A DNA stretch of 8,181 nt from CAYNGH01 sp964396845 (lineage in GTDB: Bacteria > Vulcanimicrobiota > JAJTBE01 > CAYNGH01), in the NCBI GenBank assembly GCA_964396845.1, contig CAYNGH010000150.1, forward strand, positions 1-8,181. The letters are read 5' to 3'. The translations under genes were made by a program, and so were the position numbers. The notes under the pieces are model-generated. The model was not told where the DNA came from, searched no databases, and saw nothing but the letters and a program-made list of their open reading frames with translations. Below are positions 6,327-8,181 of the stretch, piece by piece (position 1 is the stretch's first letter; each line of letters opens with the position of its first letter).

Positions 6327-7720
6327 TTGTCAAGCATTTCTATTTCAGCTTTTAAAACCCTCCTGCTGTTCCTCCCGACCCGGCATTTTTCGCTTATTTC
6401 CAGTCCTGCTACCCACAGGATTTCGTCATCTTTTACCAGCAGAGGAATCTGATCCCGCCGATGCCGGGGAATCTTTCGATCTATTAGAAAATCCTTGAGC
6501 TTTCTTTTTCCCGGCGCGCCCAGGGGATGGAATACATCTCCCGGCCTTCTCCCTCGAATCACATAAACTCCCGGCGGGGCTGAATCTTCATCAAGAAATA
6601 CTTCATTCTCCTTATGGATTCTAAGATCATCAGGGGGATCCATGTATGTGCCGGTGACGGCGATTCCCCAGCCAGGCAGTTCAGTTCTTCCCGGCAGGGT
6701 GATTTCAACGGGAGCCGGGATTGCCGGGAGCGGGTTGTGCCGGGATATGACAATCCTGTCATATTCTCTTCGGGCCTTGAACCCGCCGGGCAACTGTATG
6801 GATCTGCCCGATGGGCCGTTTATCAGATCCAGAAGGCACAGTCCATGATGGAGGGACATCTCACCGATATCAACTCCTGCAGTGATGGCGGTATTTCGAA
6901 GGATGGTCATGGCTGCCCATGGATGTATCTCTGATATGACATTTGCATCCACTGCCCCCGGATCCTTCATCGAAGCTGTTGCCCGGGCCATGTCCGGGCC
7001 TGTCATCTCTTCCAGATATTCTCTTTCCAGACTCATTGTTCGAGCAAGACGGCTCAGGGCTTCCACCACCCGGGGATTGAAGCTTTCCTTCAGCAGGGGA
7101 AGAAGCTGATGCCGAACCCGGTTTCGCATAAAGGAAATGTCTTCATTGCTGGAATCCTGCCGATATGGGATCTTCTCCCGATGAAGATAATTAAGGATTT
7201 CTTCCTTGCCGGTGTCCAGCAGAGGCCTTATGATGAAGCCCCGGTAAACCCATCGGATACCTGAAAGACCCTGGGGACTGGCACCGGAGATAACTCTCAT
7301 GAGCACTGTTTCTGCCTGATCATCCCGGTTGTGTCCTGTGGCTACCCTGGCCCGGGGTCTGTTGGCGACGGCCTTATGATATAACTCTATCCTTGCGGAT
7401 CTGCCGGCTTCCTCCAGGGATTTTTTTTCTGCGGAAGCCCTGGCGGGGACAGGGCAGGAATCAACGATGAGAGGGATGTCCAGGCTTTTGCAAAGATCCC
7501 GGCAGAAGGCTTCATCAGCGTCGTTTTCTTCTCCTCTGGTTTTGTGATTCAGGTGGACAGCGCTGAGGGAAAGGTTCATGATATTGGCTGTTTTATACAG
7601 AAAATGCAGAAGAAAAACCGAGTCAGGCCCTCCGGATAATGCCGCGGTGACGGAATCTCCCCGGTCAATCAGGTGGCGGGATTTCACATTATCAAGAATT
7701 TTTGCAAATAAGGGATCCAG
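6323..7720 (-). CDS. tilS: tRNA(Ile)-lysidine synthase, probable CTG start
   Basis: TilS uses ATP and lysine to convert C34 of the CAU-anticodon tRNA-Ile to lysidine, allowing AUA reading. Numbered from the CTG, the N-type ATP pyrophosphatase P-loop SGGPDS is at 29-34, followed by VHLNHKTRG, ATGHNRDDQAETVLMR (127-142), an RNRVRHQLLP segment (199-208) and the TilS C-terminal domain (about 388-440: IRGRRPGDVFHPLG, KLKDFLID, IPLLVKDDEILWVAG). All expected core motifs are intact. Start choice: the first standard start is GTG at 7687, with no ribosome-binding site. The frame is open upstream to a TAA and encodes LDPLFAKILDN before VKSRHL, which resembles the amphipathic N-terminal helix of many TilS proteins. 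A GAGGT (7728-7732) lies seven bases before a CTG at 7718-7720, with no ATG, GTG or TTG in frame there. I therefore annotate CTG (465 residues); the GTG version is 454. It is the first gene of the minus-strand run. Confidence 0.93.
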   Translation of the reverse strand: MDPLFAKILDNVKSRHLIDRGDSVTAALSGGPDSVFLLHFLYKTANIMNLSLSAVHLNHKTRGEENDADEAFCRDLCKSLDIPLIVDSCPVPARASAEKKSLEEAGRSARIELYHKAVANRPRARVATGHNRDDQAETVLMRVISGASPQGLSGIRWVYRGFIIRPLLDTGKEEILNYLHREKIPYRQDSSNEDISFMRNRVRHQLLPLLKESFNPRVVEALSRLARTMSLEREYLEEMTGPDMARATASMKDPGAVDANVISEIHPWAAMTILRNTAITAGVDIGEMSLHHGLCLLDLINGPSGRSIQLPGGFKARREYDRIVISRHNPLPAIPAPVEITLPGRTELPGWGIAVTGTYMDPPDDLRIHKENEVFLDEDSAPPGVYVIRGRRPGDVFHPLGAPGKRKLKDFLIDRKIPRHRRDQIPLLVKDDEILWVAGLEISEKCRVGRNSRRVLKAEIEMLDK

Positions 7721-7727
7721 GAAATTT

Positions 7728-7732
7728 ACCTC
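7728..7732 (-). promoter_or_regulatory. Ribosome-binding site for tilS (supports CTG start)
   Basis: GAGGT on the minus strand, seven bases before CTG 7718-7720. It is the only good Shine-Dalgarno match near the tilS 5' end; the GTG at 7687 is preceded by AT-rich sequence with none. A run of seven T sits just upstream of it. Confidence 0.5.
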
Positions 7733-7750
7733 AAAAAAACAACTTTCTGA

Positions 7751-7764
7751 CAGGAATTTTCCTG
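7751..7764. repeat. Short inverted repeat, operator-like
   Basis: CAGGAA and TTCCTG, perfect six-base arms around two T residues. It lies between the putative minus-strand -10 and the tilS start, where a bound regulator could act. Its size is near what chance allows. Confidence 0.3.
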
Positions 7765-7801
7765 CCTCGCCGGTAATTCCTCTTTATGCCGGCAAAGGAG
7801 A

Positions 7802-7858
7802 ATGAATGTAAAAGAAGAAGTGCTGGAAATACTAAATTATAAAGGAGTTGCCATATGA
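7802..7858 (+). other. Possible 18-codon leader ORF overlapping the dehydrogenase start
   Basis: ATG at 7802 opens a frame encoding MNVKEEVLEILNYKGVAI whose TGA (7856-7858) overlaps the dehydrogenase ATG as ATGA. Such an overlap is the usual form of translational coupling. However, the AAAGGAG upstream (7794-7800) is only one base from this ATG, too close to work well, and the dehydrogenase has its own good site. It may be chance, or the remnant of an upstream gene. Confidence 0.2.
7841..7847 (+). promoter_or_regulatory. Ribosome-binding site of the dehydrogenase gene
   Basis: AAAGGAG seven bases before ATG 7855-7857; it fixes the start of the plus-strand gene. Confidence 0.7.
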
Positions 7859-8181
7859 TATCGGTCGGCGTTGTTGGTGCAGGCTACTGGGGGCCTAACC
7901 TGGTCAGGAATTTCTGGGAGATTAACGACACAAGGGTGTTGATGTGTTGTGATGTCCGGCCTGAGCGTCTGGAATTTATTAACAAACGTTATCCATCCAT
8001 AAAGACAACAAGCAATTTTGATGATTTGATAAACAACCCTGATATTGATGCCATTGCAGTGGCCACCCACGCGGCATCCCATTATCAGATGACCCTGCAG
8101 GCCCTTGAAGCAGGCAAGCATGTGTTCGTGGAAAAACCCATCGCCATGACCGGGGATGAAGCCCTGGAGCTTCACCGGCTG
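7855..8181 (+). CDS. Gfo/Idh/MocA-family NAD(P)-dependent oxidoreductase, N-terminal part, cut by right edge
   Basis: There are 109 codons to the edge, about a third of the usual length. The N-terminal Rossmann fold is plain: VGVVGAGYWGPNLVRNF (4-20) with the GxGxxG-type dinucleotide loop (Gly8, Gly10, Gly13), Asp33 at the end of strand 2 (favouring NAD over NADP), NPDIDAIAVATHAASHYQ (61-78), and AGKHVFVEKPIAMT (86-99) with the Glu-Lys-Pro motif at 93-95 whose Lys is usually catalytic. The GYWGPNLVRNF form is common in dehydrogenases of sugar nucleotides such as the WlbA/WbpB type from surface-polysaccharide clusters. That suggests, but does not prove, that a polysaccharide gene set continues to the right. 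It is divergent from tilS. Confidence 0.9.
   Translation, partial: MISVGVVGAGYWGPNLVRNFWEINDTRVLMCCDVRPERLEFINKRYPSIKTTSNFDDLINNPDIDAIAVATHAASHYQMTLQALEAGKHVFVEKPIAMTGDEALELHRL

Larger units (their letters stand above)
7733..7854. promoter_or_regulatory. Divergent intergenic region between tilS and the dehydrogenase gene
   Basis: This region must hold promoters for the minus-strand run and probably for the plus-strand gene. On the minus strand a perfect TATAAT lies at 7836-7841; the best -35 at 17-base spacing (CCGATA, 7859-7864) is poor. On the plus strand CTGACA at 7747-7752 resembles a -35 box but no -10 is at the right distance. Two inverted repeats are present: CAGGAA-TT-TTCCTG (7751-7764), and GCCGG/CCGGC (7769-7773 and 7789-7793, 15 bases apart). 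Either could be an operator or leader hairpin. No tRNA or known riboswitch was recognised. Confidence 0.45.

Noticed and set aside
7837..8175. 112-codon minus-strand open frame at the right edge
   Set aside because: Antisense to the Gfo/Idh/MocA gene, whose Rossmann and EKP motifs are unambiguous.
1..8181. Defence system, CRISPR array, mobile element or biosynthetic cluster
   Set aside because: No repeat-spacer structure, transposase, integrase, toxin-antitoxin pair or terminal inverted repeats were seen. The genes are mainly housekeeping and envelope types.

Overview
The window is a bacterial chromosomal segment of roughly balanced base composition by eye. It is packed with one long minus-strand gene run: tilS > hpt > TPR membrane protein > DUF2993/LmeA-like protein > receiver-only response regulator > comEC > PaaI-type thioesterase > COG4324-type aminopeptidase (cut by the left edge). 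At the right edge, one plus-strand gene, a Gfo/Idh/MocA dehydrogenase (cut by the edge), is read divergently from tilS. No phylum can be fixed from the sequence. tilS-hpt adjacency is widespread in bacteria. COG4324 is mostly known from Gram-negative lineages and DUF2993 from Gram-positives, cyanobacteria and others, so an uncultured Spirochaetota- or Desulfobacterota-like organism is only a weak guess. No tRNA, rRNA, insertion sequence, CRISPR array or phage gene was seen.

Layout: 1-317 is the N-terminal part of a membrane-anchored aminopeptidase homologue. 331-723 is a hotdog thioesterase. 724-803 is an intergenic stretch with an 8-bp inverted repeat whose 3' arm is the thioesterase ribosome-binding site. 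804-3062 is comEC. 3071-3457 is a stand-alone CheY-like receiver. 3458-3541 is an 84-base gap with no convincing terminator. 3542-4279 (DUF2993) overlaps 4260-5756 (TPR protein) by 20 bases. 5781-6326 (hpt) overlaps tilS by four bases (ATGA). 7721-7854 is the divergent regulatory region. 7855-8181 opens a sugar-dehydrogenase gene.

Tightly spaced or overlapping genes suggest one transcript from tilS to at least comEC and probably to the left edge. tilS (tRNA-Ile2 lysidinylation) and hpt (purine salvage) are housekeeping genes. Where many bacteria have ftsH next, this cluster has a TPR membrane protein, a lipid-binding-type membrane protein and a receiver, then the DNA-uptake channel ComEC. Whether these act together is unknown.

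The points most worth checking are: a ComEC whose C-terminal metallo-beta-lactamase-like domain has lost its metal ligands; a tilS that probably starts at CTG; an Hpt with substitutions in both its PRPP loop and flexible loop; and a possible stop-coupled hairpin controlling the thioesterase.
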